Positions 47,680 to 61,500 of a stretch of DNA of 64,000 bases are shown one piece after another (the first letter of the stretch is position 1; every line of letters starts with the position of its first letter). Under the pieces are notes generated by a model. It was not told the origin of the DNA, did no database searches, and saw only the letters and a program-made list of their open reading frames with translations. The position numbers and the translations under genes are program-made. Location of the stretch: positions 23,222,213-23,286,212 of the forward strand of contig CM067089.1 of the NCBI GenBank assembly GCA_034008185.1, read 5' to 3'. The DNA comes from Gorsachius magnificus. Its lineage: Eukaryota > Chordata > Aves > Pelecaniformes > Ardeidae.

Positions 47680-48210
47680 GCTGTAGCTACTGTATGTTCA
47701 GTTTTGGGCCCCTCATTACAAGAAAGACGTTGCATTGCTGGAACATGTCCAGAGGAGAGCAACCAAGCTGGTGAGGGGTCTGGAAGCACAAGTCATACGA
47801 GGAGAGGCTGAGGGAACTGGGGTTGTTTAGTCTGGAGAAGAGGAGGCTGAGGGGAGACCTGATCGCCCTCTACAACTGCCTGAAAGGAGGCTGTAGCAAG
47901 GTGGGGGTCGGCCTCTTCTCCCTGGTAACAGACGATAGGACAAGGGGGAATGGCTTGAAGCTGCGCCAGGGCAGGTTTAGGCTAGACATTAGGAAAAACT
48001 TCTTCACCGAGAGGGTTGTCAGGCTCTGGAATGGGCTGCCCAGGGAGGTGGTGGAGTCCTCATCCCTGGAGGTATTTAAAAGATGGACAGATGAGGTGCT
48101 TAGGGACATGGTTTAGTGGTGGGATGGCAGTGCTAGGTTAACGGTTGGACTCGATGATCTTAAAGGTCTTTTCCAACTGAGGTGATTCTATGATGATTCT
48201 ATGATTCTAT
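47680..48210 (+). mobile_element. CR1 LINE, 5'-truncated 3' end with octamer tail
   Basis: The 5'-truncated copy begins around 47680-47695 (ttttgggcccctcattacaa) and runs to a tail of repeated ATTCTATG-type octamers at about 48183-48210, which marks a CR1 3' end. It encodes an open C-terminal CR1 ORF2 segment at 47823-48116 ([20 protein letters not shown], then [20 protein letters not shown]). The open frame and clean tail make it younger than the copy in intron 5. It sits upstream of the USP54 start codon, on the opposite strand. Confidence 0.93.
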
Positions 48211-49485
48211 GTCCCAGTGGCATCTTGGCATGACTCCAGTCTGAAGTAAAAGAGAACGGTATTATCAGACCTGAGAAAACTTGTCTTATAGAAAAGAGAC
48301 AGGATTCTCATTGCTAGCAATTTTACTAATACAGAAAGATGACCAAAACAGGAGTAGTGCCAGATGCAGAAGCATAAACGATGCTCTTGGTTCATTACTG
48401 AAAACATTATCTCAGAGACACAATGAACTGATGAGAAAGCCTAAAAACTTTTGAGGTACCTGAAATTTGTTTATCATATTAAGAATACTATTCACTGGAA
48501 TGAGGCACAAAATTAATCTAGCCATCATGATTAAAAGAGATAACTATATCCCTGAAAAGTTGCACAGCCTCATAATAATGTTATACAAATGTTAAAATAT
48601 AGGGTAAATAATATATAAAGTCTATAAAGACTACATAAGAAAAGGGAATCCAACATTCTAGATCTTCCTTTGAATTCATGCTGTCTGGCAACAGCTTTCT
48701 TTGGGAAGGAGGGAGGGCTCCCAGCTGCAGAGAGAGGCTCAGACGACAGGAGAAGGGCATGGGGCACCACTCCCATTGCATCTCCAGCAGCACAACCCCA
48801 GAGCAAAGCTGGCCATGGTTCAGCACATAGTTCTGTCCTGAAGAAACTCAAGTCTGTCCTTGGGACAGCAGAGCACAGCTCTCTACAGGACATGTACCGC
48901 ACAAGAGTTCAAGCCCCTGTTCATTCTCATATTCACTTGCTAAACCAAACACATAGAAATGTAGCAAGTTGCATCCTTCCTCCTCTAGTGAGGTCCCATT
49001 ACCACTGTTCATTTTAAGGGGGAAAAAAATTGTAACGCTCCTCCCTTACTGCAGCCTCATGTCTCTCCAAATGTTTTAGGCTATTGCTTGATGAACCATT
49101 CCAGGCACATGGCTGAATTAAAACAACACGTTTAAGAAAGGAGATGCTTCCATTTAGCACTAGGTATGGCTAAAACCACCATGTAAGTATTTATCACAGT
49201 TAAATCTAAGAGCAGAGGTCCAGAATTTACTTTTCATTACTTCTGTTTCTGAATAAACTTTCAAAACACAGAACAAAGTACATGCTTCTATATGCCAAAG
49301 TGTGTGATTTTAGAAAAGAGTAGCCCCTGCCCCCAAGATCCTACCACCTTTTCTGGCAGTAGGGAGCAGATCAATGGTGTTGAGGGCAAATTGTCTTCAA
49401 ATTGTGGCAAACGCCACACCACCTCTGAAAGCCCAAGCAGATGAGAAATGGCTTTTAAATCCCTTATTTCAATATTTTTCATAAC

Positions 49486-49507
49486 AAAAAAAGAAAGAAA
49501 GAAAGAA
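49486..49507. repeat. (GAAA)n short microsatellite
   Basis: An A run leads into three to four gaaa units. Confidence 0.85.
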
Positions 49508-52500
49508 TTGTCCAAGACAATGAGTTTTGGTGAAAGTTTTCACCCAGATGGCTCCCAGCAGGGTCACTCTTTCAATGAGGAAGCACATGAATGATCCCCT
49601 TGACTGATCCCAGGGCTGTTCTCAGCTAGAGGGAAAGTTTTCACAGCTAGAGGCTTGAGAATGTACTTTCTCCATGTAGCTGAAATGATGTAAATATTTG
49701 CTAATTTCTGCATGAATTATATTTCAGTGCAGAGTGATCAATATTAAGACCTTCATTTACAGTTTCGACATCCCAAAGGACAGCCAGCTTTGCAAGTCAG
49801 TCTAAATTCAATCTTGAAGGTGATGAAATAAAACAGGGGGACACAAAAAGCTCCCATTATCAAATAACCACAAGGCTGGATTAAGAAAAGAACAAACAGG
49901 GCAGCGATCTTCAACATCCCTGACAGCAGTCAGCTGCTGCAGAACCAAAGAGGGGATAATTTCCTCCTCCTGAGGACGTCTCCTCTTTTCGAGATTCTTA
50001 GCTAGCCAGAAACACTGGACAGATTTCTTTGCACACTTAAAATGGTACAGCGTAACTACAAAAAGGTACAATTATTTCCATTCATCTCTATCTCCAATAA
50101 TTTTTTGATAGTGCAAATGGGGCAATAGAGAAACAAAAACCTTTCTGCTTTATCCATGCATTTTCTCAGTCGTGATTGCTATGCTGGGAGACAGAGGGAA
50201 AAAAAAAAAAGCCTGTGATGTTTTTGCTGTCATGCTTACACCCATTTGTCAGTCTTCCTCTTAAATGAATAACTTAATTATCTGGCTCTGTGCTACTTAT
50301 GCCTACCGGGTGGGACCAGGAGCTGACAGCACCGCTGATGCCCACGACAGACTCATGCTGGCCTTCCTCATTTTTCATTCTGCTATTGCACAATTCCTAG
50401 TCTGTGAACTGTTGTAAAGATATTACAAAGCTGTGACTATCAAAGAGCTTAGGCTAACTCCCCAAAACTATGTTAGGAAATATATTCAAGAGTTTGTGTA
50501 AGGTTATCATAAATGGTCTTTCAGACACCAGGGAAATGTTTCCACTTACCTGATCGAAAAGTAATTATCCAAATATTAGGCTAAAAGTTGCTAGTACAGA
50601 CCATCAAAATGATCTTGGAGTGAAAATTAAAACCTAAAGTTTCCCCAAAACCACAGATGTACTTCTTTAGAGAATAAGGGTACAGCAGGACTGTGACAAA
50701 CACTACAGGTTTCCCAGAAGACACAACGAAGGCCATCTCAGAGAGACCACCTCAAGATAATGGAAACCAAACCTGAAGGGACTAGACAGAACAGTGAGCA
50801 AACTGGGATAACACACATCCTTGACTAAAACTGCAGTCATTTTGATCACTACCACTGTATTTCTACAGCCTACCAACCACCAGAAGAAACTGTAGGCAGG
50901 ATACTGACGGGCCAAATGGCCTCTTGGGAATACAGCTCCCTGAAGTGGCAACCTTGGCATTTCTGAACTAGTAGACAACTTACTGCTGCTACAGTGACTG
51001 GAGAGAGAAAACTGAACACATTTTTTATGAAGAAAGAATATGTTCTTATACCAACTTTTCAAACCAACAAATAATCCACAAGAACAAACCCACTCTATGC
51101 TCCTGGTTAACTGCTCAGACCAACAAGGGGCATGGAGAGACCATGTTCTGCAGAAACACCCCAAAGTGAGACTCTGAAAGCTGCTGGGGTCAAGCATAGT
51201 TTTATACTGCATGACGATATTCTTTCCAGAAAAAAGTTCTCCAACTTCTTCATCCAAAATGCTTGTGAATTTTATAAAACTATAGTGGACTGTCTCTTAA
51301 AACAGTGCAATGAAATCTTGCGAACACTTACCTAATCTAAATCATTTGATTTTAAGCCTGACAGTCAGCCAAATCTATTTAAAGAGCATCTTTCACAGTA
51401 AAAAAGCAGCAGAAAGCCATTATGGGCTTTGAACTGCAGAAGGTTCAGTGATGGTGGAAGGCTGAAAACTGCAAGCTCCAGGGGAACTTCTCTGCTTCTT
51501 CCGAACTGCCTGCAGGTGCTTCTCCAGGGTTACAAAGTCTTAGCATTCATTTCTGCGGCCCTTCCCAAAAGAAAGACACCTGCTGGTAAATGGATGTCTG
51601 CTGTGCAAACCTACGACCACATAGACTTTTGTTCAAAGTAGTGGAAAAAGTGTATCATTTATCCCATAGAGCATTTGAGAGAGAGAACAGTAGGGTAGCT
51701 GTGTCCAGACTTTCATAAAGCAGTTATGAGGACCCAAAGTATCCAGTTGGCTCTCAGATATCAGAAAAGCTATTAAACTCCATCCAGTAAAGAGCTCTAA
51801 TACAACATGACAACCATTCAAAAGCTAATTACAATGAAAAATAAAAAAATAAAAAAGCCAAACACACAGCTCTAAATATCTAAAGCCAGCATTACAGCCT
51901 TTTCTGATCAAAAATAACTTAACCTGCAAGACGATCCAGAAGTTTCTGGAAGAAAGCATCTCTTGCTAGAGACTGCAATTTATAAGAGCATAATGTGGGA
52001 TAATCGAATAATAAAGGGCTTCTGTTAAAAGACAAACAATGAGAGAGATGAGGTCAGAACCAGAGATGTAAAGGCCACGTTATTTACTTTGTGTGGGCTT
52101 ATTGCCAGAACACACTTCACTCCCCAGATAAAACCTTTACTCATATCAAAAACATGGTATTAATAACCACTGATCTCATGCATCACAGTACTTCCAGCAC
52201 ATGCATTTGCTGTGGAGGTTACAGGGAACGGAGGCAGAGGAGCCCACAGCTTTGTGTCCTACTTCTGAAATCCTTTGGAAGCAGCTGCCCCCCTTTCTGT
52301 TACACAGCCTGAAGGAGCTGTTATCTCAACAACTTTTCTCTGACAGTTGAACAAGGAAGGCATATATAAAAAATTAAGAAAGTCTGCCCAGCCTGAAGTA
52401 AATTCAAATAATTTCAAAAAATTTGCACTCCCTTCAGATCTCCCCTCCACAGTTGCCCAGCTCTTTAAGACTGCTGTCCATGTTAATAGAAGCCTGCATC

Positions 52501-54427
52501 TTAACACACCTGCATTTCCAAAGCACTTATCCTAAAGTTTTGTATTACTTTCTACTTGAAATGTAATTTTACTCTCCCAAGGCCTGTATTTAAAAAAACC
52601 CCCAACCTACCCCTAGGCTTGGTGCTGGACATTTCACAAGGAGGAAGGGTGAGGCGAAACCAGCTTTTCATCCCACTCCATATGGAACTTGTGGAGTTCA
52701 GCTAAACGGGGAAAATACGGCAGCTTCAAATGTTATGCAAGTGCTCAAAAGCAGTTAAACATCACCAATCAATCCTGTGTAACACAGAAAATCACGACAA
52801 ATAGGAACAGGGCAGCTGCCAACCATATGGTGAAATGGAAGGTTCTGGTTTGATTCTAGCAAACTCTCAGCCAGCCTCCTGCTGCCAGTTATTCCCCTTC
52901 CAAATCTTCACCTTGGCTCTCCAAAGGGGAGCTTCAAGATGAATTCAGTATTTGATTCAAATCTCCAGATATAAACAAACATTCTCATTACAAAATTCTG
53001 TATTTTACAGCCATCAGCTATTGCAACAAGATTCAAGGCCCTTTTTGCTGCGACACCTTATTCACAAGAAAATAATCTCACCTCTTTTCCAGTAATACCA
53101 CTGATCCAAGAAAATAAAATGTTTCTACTTTGGCTTGCAAATTCCAACCCAGCATTGACTAGACTTCCTGGAAGCTTCAGAAGTGGTCAGTAGTATTCAG
53201 CAACATAAGGCTTAATGACTGACAACTTTTTAAATCCTAAAATCCTGCTGCCGTTCATGCCCTGACCTTGCAGACTTTCACTGCTGAACAGCAGCAAAAA
53301 AATTTTCAGAAAAAATCATCTTCTATAACAGCTACCTTGTTATAACTATGAGTTCTCCTGTCAATCTCCACATCCCTTTCCTTCCTTAAAACAGAAGTCA
53401 GTAGCAATCAACTCCCAAATCATACGCTGCTCACATTAAAGCACCACAAATCCCTGTTCCATTAAACACTATTTCATTATACCTTGATTTCAGTAACATT
53501 TGAACCAACTCAATGTGTTAATATGAACACATCCACCTAGAATAAAAACCACAGGTAAGCAAGAAACGGATTTTGCAGGAAAACAACCAAACAGAAGCAC
53601 TCCAGCACCCTTAGTACTTCAAATTGAAAGGAAAGGCAACGCAGCCTAAGGAAGGCAGCAACACATTGAGAGTAGCAATAGACTTCGACTGAACAGATGG
53701 ACAGACTTCAGGTGGAAAAATAGGTCTTTCTGGTGACAAGAATCTCAAAGTCAAACACTGCAATGCACCGTTCTCTCCAGGTAGTGCTCAATAGGAAAGA
53801 TGACACCCAGGGCAGAAGTCAGCTTCCTCAGCACAGGCAAATCATGGCTTTTTTGATACCACTGGCTAGTGAAAACCTCCATGCAGGGTGGGCAGACGCA
53901 ATTCCCACCTCCCTCGTGATCAACAGCTAGGGCCAGACAGTATATTTGATAGTACCATCAAAGCATTTACTCTCTCCCTCTTTTCTGTTAGCTCAGGATA
54001 GTGTTTGGGATTAATAGTTACAGCTTATTCTCAAACTATTAATTCACTGTATTTCACATTTTATCCATACCACCATTACCAGGTAGCAAGATGGCTTATA
54101 ACACTCATGTTCTTGCCAGACTAGTAACACACCAAGGTGCAAAAATAACGCCGTATAGAGGAACTCGTGCATAAGCAGAGAGAGTAAAGAATGAGCAAGC
54201 AGTAGTTCAAGGTCCCTGTGCTGGGTCCCAGTATTAGATGCTTACATTGTTTTTTCCTGCCTTGCTAAAATTGTGCTGCTGCACAGCAGAACATTATATA
54301 GATTAATACTTCTACATAAAAATATAAAACCATGCACCCAGCATCCTCAACATGCTGATTATTTCTCTTTTTTTTTAAACAGTCATCTGTGCTGTATAGC
54401 TATAAATAACACTTCAGCAGAATCACG

Positions 54428-54446
54428 AGTGTGCACACACACACAT
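54428..54446. repeat. (CA)n short microsatellite
   Basis: Seven or so alternating CA/GT dinucleotides, beginning with gtgtgcacac. Confidence 0.8.
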
Positions 54447-57361
54447 AAGCACTTAATAATCTCAACTTGGGTTTAAGATCATTACTATTTTGTTTTAGAG
54501 GAATGAGTGTAACTAACAAGAACAGGGAAACAGGGAAATTTTTGCTTCATTTGGCTTTGTATACAGAAGCATTCTCTTGCAAAACCCACTGAAGACTTCA
54601 GACCCTGAGTAGGAAAAACACTTGCACATACCACAAGAAAAACCTTATTCAATCAAAACATTCCCTCCCCAAGAACAGCTAATAGCATATGGGAAGAGTA
54701 AAACAAACAAACAGGTTGGAGGAAACATACATGATACCATATACCTCACCAGTGACTTGGAACAGACAAGCAGGGGGAGTAGAACTCAAAGCCTGATTTC
54801 TTGTTTTCTATACAACTAGGGGAGAACAGCAGCAGAAAACATCTGACCAATGCATTTAGGGAAATTACAGAGGAAAAGACCCTCCGTGCAAGCTGATGAG
54901 TTAGGCGTTTTTATTTTCTTTTTTTAAATAGGAAGCAAATAGACATGACCAAACCTCAAAACTTTAAATCCCAAACTTGCACATAGTGCTCTTGTCTCCC
55001 ACTAGCAAATAAAGTGTTTGCAATATGCTACCATGGCTTCCCTAGGGCTCCTGCACCCCAAGACCAGACTGGCTGACCGGGCCATTGCTGGCTGAGCTGA
55101 CACCATGGACACACTCTGCTTCTCCTCCGCTGCAGCCCCAACCCATCATACAATCTCGTAAGTGGCCATTTTGCAGGGCTCTGTGTGGTTTACAGAGGAG
55201 GATAATGACAACTGAATGCACAACAGTCCTGAACTCACAGCAAAACATCAAATACATGAAAGGTCATGTAATGTTTCCCGCAAACACAGGAAAGGAGCCC
55301 TTGTATAACAAGATGTGCAGTTACCTCAGTTACCTGAAATTTTACTGTCATTGAGAAGCCCCTTACAAACAATTTATTCTGCTTAAATTCTTCTGGTATA
55401 AGGCATTCTGAGAGATGTACTAGAGTAAGTATTTTAGAGAACAAAAAATCCCTGACACCTTTTTATCAAGCAGTTATAAAAAAAGCCTTCAAATCCAGTT
55501 CAACCTATTTCACTGTGTGAAATTTGGAGTAGATGGCTAAAACAGGCAAAAGGTACTTTCTTTGATTTTCGCATACAGTGTATTTGTCAGAAGTACATTT
55601 CAGAAACGAAAACATTACAGGATACGCGTGGTATACACAGATGGAAGTCTCATGTGTGCAAAGCAGATTGTATCCTACAAACAAGTTTTCTGAAATACAG
55701 ATCTTTCATTTTATGTTGGAACTAAAAGTAAGGTGAAACCGTAAGATTTTGCACATGAACTTTCACAAAACTCTGGCCTCTTTGAATTCGAAGTCTGAAT
55801 GATTCAAAGACGCTGTTTATGCAAGTCTTACCAGACGCCACCATAAGGAACTATTTCCATACTTTTTTAAAAAACATATACAACTTCCCTTACAGACTTT
55901 AATATCTTAAAATCTTGGGATCTGCTAGGAAAAAAAAAGCTGTTCATTCTCTAAAATGCAGAAGCAATGCTACAATTACCTTGTAACAAAACCAGGCTTA
56001 TGGAGATGTTATTGTTTTCATTCAGAAAGGTTATTTCATCTTCACCAGAAAAGTACCATGAAATTACCAAATGCAAATGGGATTATTTTGTGTCCTGCTG
56101 TGGCCTGGAGAAATCCACAAAGCGTGAAAGAGACTCTTGTTAAGTACAAGTAAGGCTCTGTCCTAATGGGTCACAGAGGCAGAAGCTGTGCAAATGCAAT
56201 ATAATACAAGCTGAACAGACCAGTTTGGTCTTGGGGTAAGAAAAAGAAGAATGATGTCAACAGCTTTGATTTATTTTTTCTCTGCCTGGCGATGAAATGA
56301 CACTACTGAGCAGCACCAGAAGCTCCCTACAAAAAAACCCAGAAAGTACTTGAGGTATATACCATGAAAGGAGCCTTTCCACATTATTTGCGGGTTACTC
56401 ACTGGCAGAAAAAGAGCATGAAGAGGTAGTTCTCAAGAGTTCCTCTCTTTGCAATTGGAAGAAGCTTGTTAAATATTAAATTAAAACAGAATTCTGTGGG
56501 TGCCCAGGGAAGTTATAATACATTTAACCAACTGGTACATGTGGAGAGGAAAACACCCTTATAATACTTGTTGTTATTTTAAAACAGAATGAAAGAGAGC
56601 AAGTTTGAGGGTATGTACATATGCCCCCATATACAAAAACAAAGCCTGGCCTGACAGCACTGCAAAGCACCCAGCCAACAACAAATGTTAAAGCCATCAA
56701 ATTCAACACTGAAAGCGTAGAGAAAACAGCAGCCTTGCTCAACATCAGACAATAGATTTCAGCCTGGACTGTAAATAAAAGCCAAAACCACTTGTGAAAC
56801 TAAAGACAGCTAGCAGAAACCACATACTCTTCTAACAGTGACTCCCAGGAGTGCTGCAAGGTTAAGCACAAAGGTTTCCACAGCTTCTGGCTTAGTCCAG
56901 CCCAGAACACATGAAATTTAGAAAACACAGCATCCTAAACTGGTATGTCATTCTGTGCACTCGGTTCATCTTTTTTTCTCCACTGTACAGAGAACTACTC
57001 AGCCTAAATTAATGTGTCTCATCCCTTCAAGCAGAGTGCCTTGGGAAACGGGGCTGGAGGTGGAGCACAAAGAAGCTTTGGGGAAAGGTCTCAGGCAAGA
57101 GACAACAGCGGCTCTAAGGGTTCTTCCGCTCCACTGCACACAGCAGGGGACAGGGATGTAACTGGGTCTCAGGATGATATCATTTATGTAAGCGTTTGCT
57201 TTCTTGCTTCTAATTATGTGTGTGATCCTTTAAGAGTGTGGCTGTGCCACGTAGAACCCTTGGGGGCAGGGGTAAAGCCCCATCCCACCCTGTTCCCCTT
57301 GGGAAGGTACCAAGGGTGTTCAAAGGAGAGGGTTCCGGGGACCGCAGGGTATGGCTGGCCT

Positions 57362-57485
57362 TAGAATCACAGAATCGCAAGGGTTGGAAGGGACCTCGTG
57401 AGATCATCTAGCCCAACCCTCCTGCTAAAGCAGGTTCTCCTAGAGGATGTTACCCAGGACTTCATCCAGGTGGGCTTCATGGCAC
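57362..57485 (-). mobile_element. CR1 LINE 3' end fragment
   Basis: The plus strand reads agaatcacagaatcgcaagg and then gttggaagggacctc and gatcatctagcccaac, the complement of the CR1 3' end. It continues through a typical CR1 region up to about ccaggtgggctt, after which similarity fades. The element therefore lies on the minus strand with its 3' end at 57362. It is short and truncated at the 5' side; the right boundary is approximate. Confidence 0.88.
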
Positions 57486-58386
57486 AAGATTTCCAATAGA
57501 CATTTGGGGCCGCTCCGTGACTGACAGGCTGGGAAGCAGAGACATAGTGGGCAACAGGAAAGTTGCACACAAGCGTATTTCCATTCTGTTTTCCCTACTT
57601 CCCTGGAATTTTCTCTTTCAAAAAAGCACAATTTTTAGTACTAATTTAAATAAAATTTGGCTTTTTTGGTGTTAAAATCCTTTCAGTCTTTTGGGGACTC
57701 ACCACAGGAGAAGGGTTAGTAACATCCACCTCAAACCTGCGGAGGACTCTATATCCTGCTATGGCAACCCAAGGTGGTCTGCGAGGCTTGCTTCTTCCCA
57801 CAGCCCCCAGTCCAGACCACACAGCTGCCCCCACACTGGCACCACCGGGAGCTGGTCACAGGAGAGAGCCTTCATCTTCCAGTTGCACAGCAGAGGCACA
57901 TGCCACACATTGCCCACACCTCCTCTTGCCAAATGCTGTTAGGACAAGACCTGCTGACATTGCTCCAGGCTCGTGTCTCTGAGCACTGTAATGCTGCATA
58001 ACATAGCTTGTTTTCCCCAGAATTCCCTAGACAATACACTGGCAAGGGGGGACATAACTCTTGCATTTGACAGAAGAGGGTCTGAGGAAGATTAGCACCT
58101 CGTTACAGAAACAGATGCAGATCCAGAACACCAGCAAGGCAATAAAAGAACAAGACCAAACATTGCCCTGTTTAAAAGTCCTCTCCCACAGAATAACCAG
58201 CCTTCAAGGAATGATCACCTGATATCTGGGAAAGCAACATCTGTAAAACCTATCCTTATCAAGAAAGGTTACCACACCACAATGGTATTTTCAGTCACCT
58301 TGTTACACCACAATAAATGCTTTGTTGAGAAATCAATTACAAAATTTTCCTTCAATACTATAAGAAGCATTCAGATGCACTGTTAC

Positions 58387-58401
58387 TATTATTATTATTA
58401 T
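58387..58401. repeat. (ATT)n short microsatellite
   Basis: Five tandem tat/att trinucleotide units. Confidence 0.85.
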
Positions 58402-58520
58402 CCATTGCTTAATCAGCATTACAACATCTAACACTTCCTTACACACACCTGTATGAGAGACAGGAAAAAATAAGAATGTTCTATCCAGATTAAGAGTCTA
58501 TGCATCCTTCCTCTGTGATT

Positions 58521-58562
58521 AATAAAATAAAATAAAATAAATCATACACGTGTGTGTGTGTG
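58521..58562. repeat. Compound microsatellite (AAAAT)n and (GT)n
   Basis: Four aaaat-type units at 58521-58542 are followed after a few bases by an alternating purine-pyrimidine run acacgtgtgtgt at 58546-58562. Confidence 0.85.
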
Positions 58563-61500
58563 CCCACGTGCAACCAAGTGGCTGACCTGGAAAAATCTTA
58601 CATTTCTGGTAAATTGGGACTGAAGTCACTCCATTTGAAGCTAAACTGCTCTGAGCTTGAGCCAAAATGTGCGGTGTTAGATGTATTTTCTTTGCTAGAC
58701 TAGAGGGAAGTTTTCTGGCTTTTTAGCATTCTCATTTATTCCCAGTCCCCCCAAGTTCTCCAATTCCAATATACTCTGGTGACCTGTGTGCTCACCTATT
58801 AGGACAGGAATAGTAATGCACATCCTCTTGCGGAACCAAGTACATTAGAAACTCAGAGAAAACTTGTGGAATTTCATACATATTGATACATCAGTTAAAA
58901 AGATTATTATTATGATCCAAAACATCAGGACCTGAAAAGATGCAACTGGAAAATGGATGAAATGACACGGCTATGACACACTGCTCTTTGGGAATAATAA
59001 TCTTGTCTCGCAACTTACATCCGTGACATCTCCCAGGAGAAACAGCAACTGATTAACATCACTTGGCTCCTGGAGGAGTCAAAACCCATGTCATACTGCA
59101 AAACCTTCCTACAAATGCATTTGTTCCAGCTCTCTTCATTTTGCTTCTTGATTACTAAAAAATTCTTTTTCTTCTATAAAAGTATACAAGTGTGTGTAAG
59201 TCTATTCAGAAGGGTAGTATGAGCACAATTTTCTTTAACACATTGCTTTGACTATATCCCACTAGACCCCTTCCCCGTGGTATGTCAGTCTCTCTGCATT
59301 CGCTTCTAAGGGCCCTCAGGTCTACCATAATATTGACTTCCCCATCTGTAAGTGCATTATTAAATCCTGCCCCAAAAGTTGGCAGTGCCAGCCTTCACCA
59401 GCCATTTGTTATATTACAAAGCAAGTGCTTCTGTTTTCTCTCCCTCAGAGAAGATGGAAACATACCAAAACCATCTACAAAACTATCTGGTTATCCTCCA
59501 AATCACTCCCTTCCTGCCAAGCACGGAGAAGCTCAGCAGCAAGGCAGCAGGTGTGCCAAAACCATTGTTCATCGTGACAGCCACCACAGTCTGCTTCCTT
59601 CGCTCCTCTGGCTGTTTGTCAGGTTGCTTTGGCCTTAGATGGGGAACATGCTAACCTGGAATCAGCCTGTTCGGGCTTTTAAGACACTTAAAATACTGAA
59701 GATCACCGACTTGTAACCTGTAGGCGTAACTACGCTACAAATGAACATATAAATGAACTCTGTACGCCCACCACAACGCTTCTCTCTTTGTCAAAGAAAA
59801 GCAAGAGGTCTCTTGAACTGCCAGTTTAAAAAAAAAAAGCCTAAGGCTTCTCTAACTCCCACCAAGTACAATGTCCTAGAAGAAGGACCCATCACCTCAG
59901 ACGGGATGTCTGAGAGCCATCTTTTTATATGGACAAATTAACCCAGAATCTCACGGCCACCAAAGTCAAGAGGAGGGCACTCCCTTCTCTCCACCCCAGG
60001 GCTCTCAGGCAGTCAGTGAATGCCTCTGCCCTTTGGCTCAGAGGAGCAAATTCAGCTCACAGAATCAGCACTTTTGGGGGGACGGGAAGACAGGGGGAGA
60101 GGGGCTTGCTCTATGTCCCGCTGATTTAGTGAGCTGAATCAACTCATCAAGAAGTTATAGCCCGGGCAAGGAGAGCAAGACTTTCTCTTCCAGGTGTGGA
60201 TCAGCTAAGTCCTGCCTCGGTAGACTATGATCAGTATCTCAGACAGCCTAAAACACACCAGGATTGCAAAGAAGTTATTCCTTAAAAAAAGCTGGAATGC
60301 ATTTGAACATGTTTATTATACTGAATGATGAGCAGTGGAAATGATACACAGAGTATTCCCACACACACACTGACAAACTCTACAACAGAATTTATCATTT
60401 TGTGGGATTAAAACCTCTGCTTAGTATCACCAAATGTATGAAAATAGTTTGTGGGTTTTTTCAAATGTACAAATTTAAACAAAGATGTACTTCATGCTAA
60501 GCTGAAGCAGTGAGAAGTATGGAATAGTAACAGTAGACTTCCAAAATTCGCAGAATAATTACTATTTATTTTGGAAACAAGACACTTTATAGAAGGCAGG
60601 GGATCAGGAAAGCAGCCAAAGCAAGTTGACTTTCATAAATCAACACACTAAAATAATTGAAAAGCTCTACATATATTTAATACCTCATTTCATTATCAAC
60701 TTTCTAACACAGAATTCAACAAGTAGAGGGAAGCAAAACTGCATCTAAATTATCAAACAACCAGTCCTGAGAGCTTCTGACTAGGTAGTAGTTATACTGT
60801 AAAGCAACAGGGAGGGAAATGAACTGCCAACATCCCCTTCTAGCTGTGACAAACGTTAAGGTGAGAAGAGATTCTGACTGGCTTCATCTTCAAAGTTATC
60901 ATGGATACCGTTAGTCAGAAACAGCTGCAGTATGGTGGACCAGAGGCAGCTTATGGCTTAGACATTGCCTTTCACACAGGTAGCAGAACATAAATAAAAC
61001 GTACATATACAAAACAATATTAGACAGCAGGACTAGATATCAAAAAGCAAACTATTAACAAACTGAAGTGATACTTCTTTGCATCTTAGAATCAAAGACA
61101 ACCCACATTGAAAAGCAGTATTTTCTACCTGTCAGTACCATATATAGGAGAGAATTCCTGTGGCAACTTAGATTCGATCAAAAAAGAGTCATGCCACAGC
61201 CGTGATGACACTGAATTAAAAGGGCAGATTTAAAAGTCAGAAAGACCTACCATCAGAATCCACTTTCTATTGCATGAAACTCCACACTGGTATTGCAACA
61301 AGAGCTGGAGATCAGAGCGGGTTGGGAAAACTCTCAGAGGACTCACTGCTGGAGTAACTGCTCTGAGTAATACTTGCATGGAAAAATTATTTAAGGGAGG
61401 AGGAAAGAGCTAGAATAGCGTGGGAGGGGACAACCTGCTGTTTCAAACAATAGGAAGCTGTTAAAACAAAAAAACAAGGGCCTCCCTCAGCACAGGAAGG

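Larger units (their letters stand above)
48211..57361. other. 9 kb non-coding stretch upstream of USP54
   Basis: No conserved coding exon was found. Segments with higher G+C at about 48690-48900 and 55020-55200 have no recognisable content. A few microsatellites are listed separately. One long open run (50703-51257, minus) lacks an ATG start and is not considered a gene. Confidence 0.7.

Noticed and set aside
47823..48116. 97-codon plus-strand open frame that could be called a small gene
   Set aside because: It is the C-terminal part of CR1 ORF2, followed by the CR1 3' tail.
50703..51257. Open run of 184 codons on the minus strand upstream of USP54
   Set aside because: Its first codon is TTG, there is no splice-bounded or conserved pattern, and a run this long is not very unlikely by chance in 64 kb of six frames.
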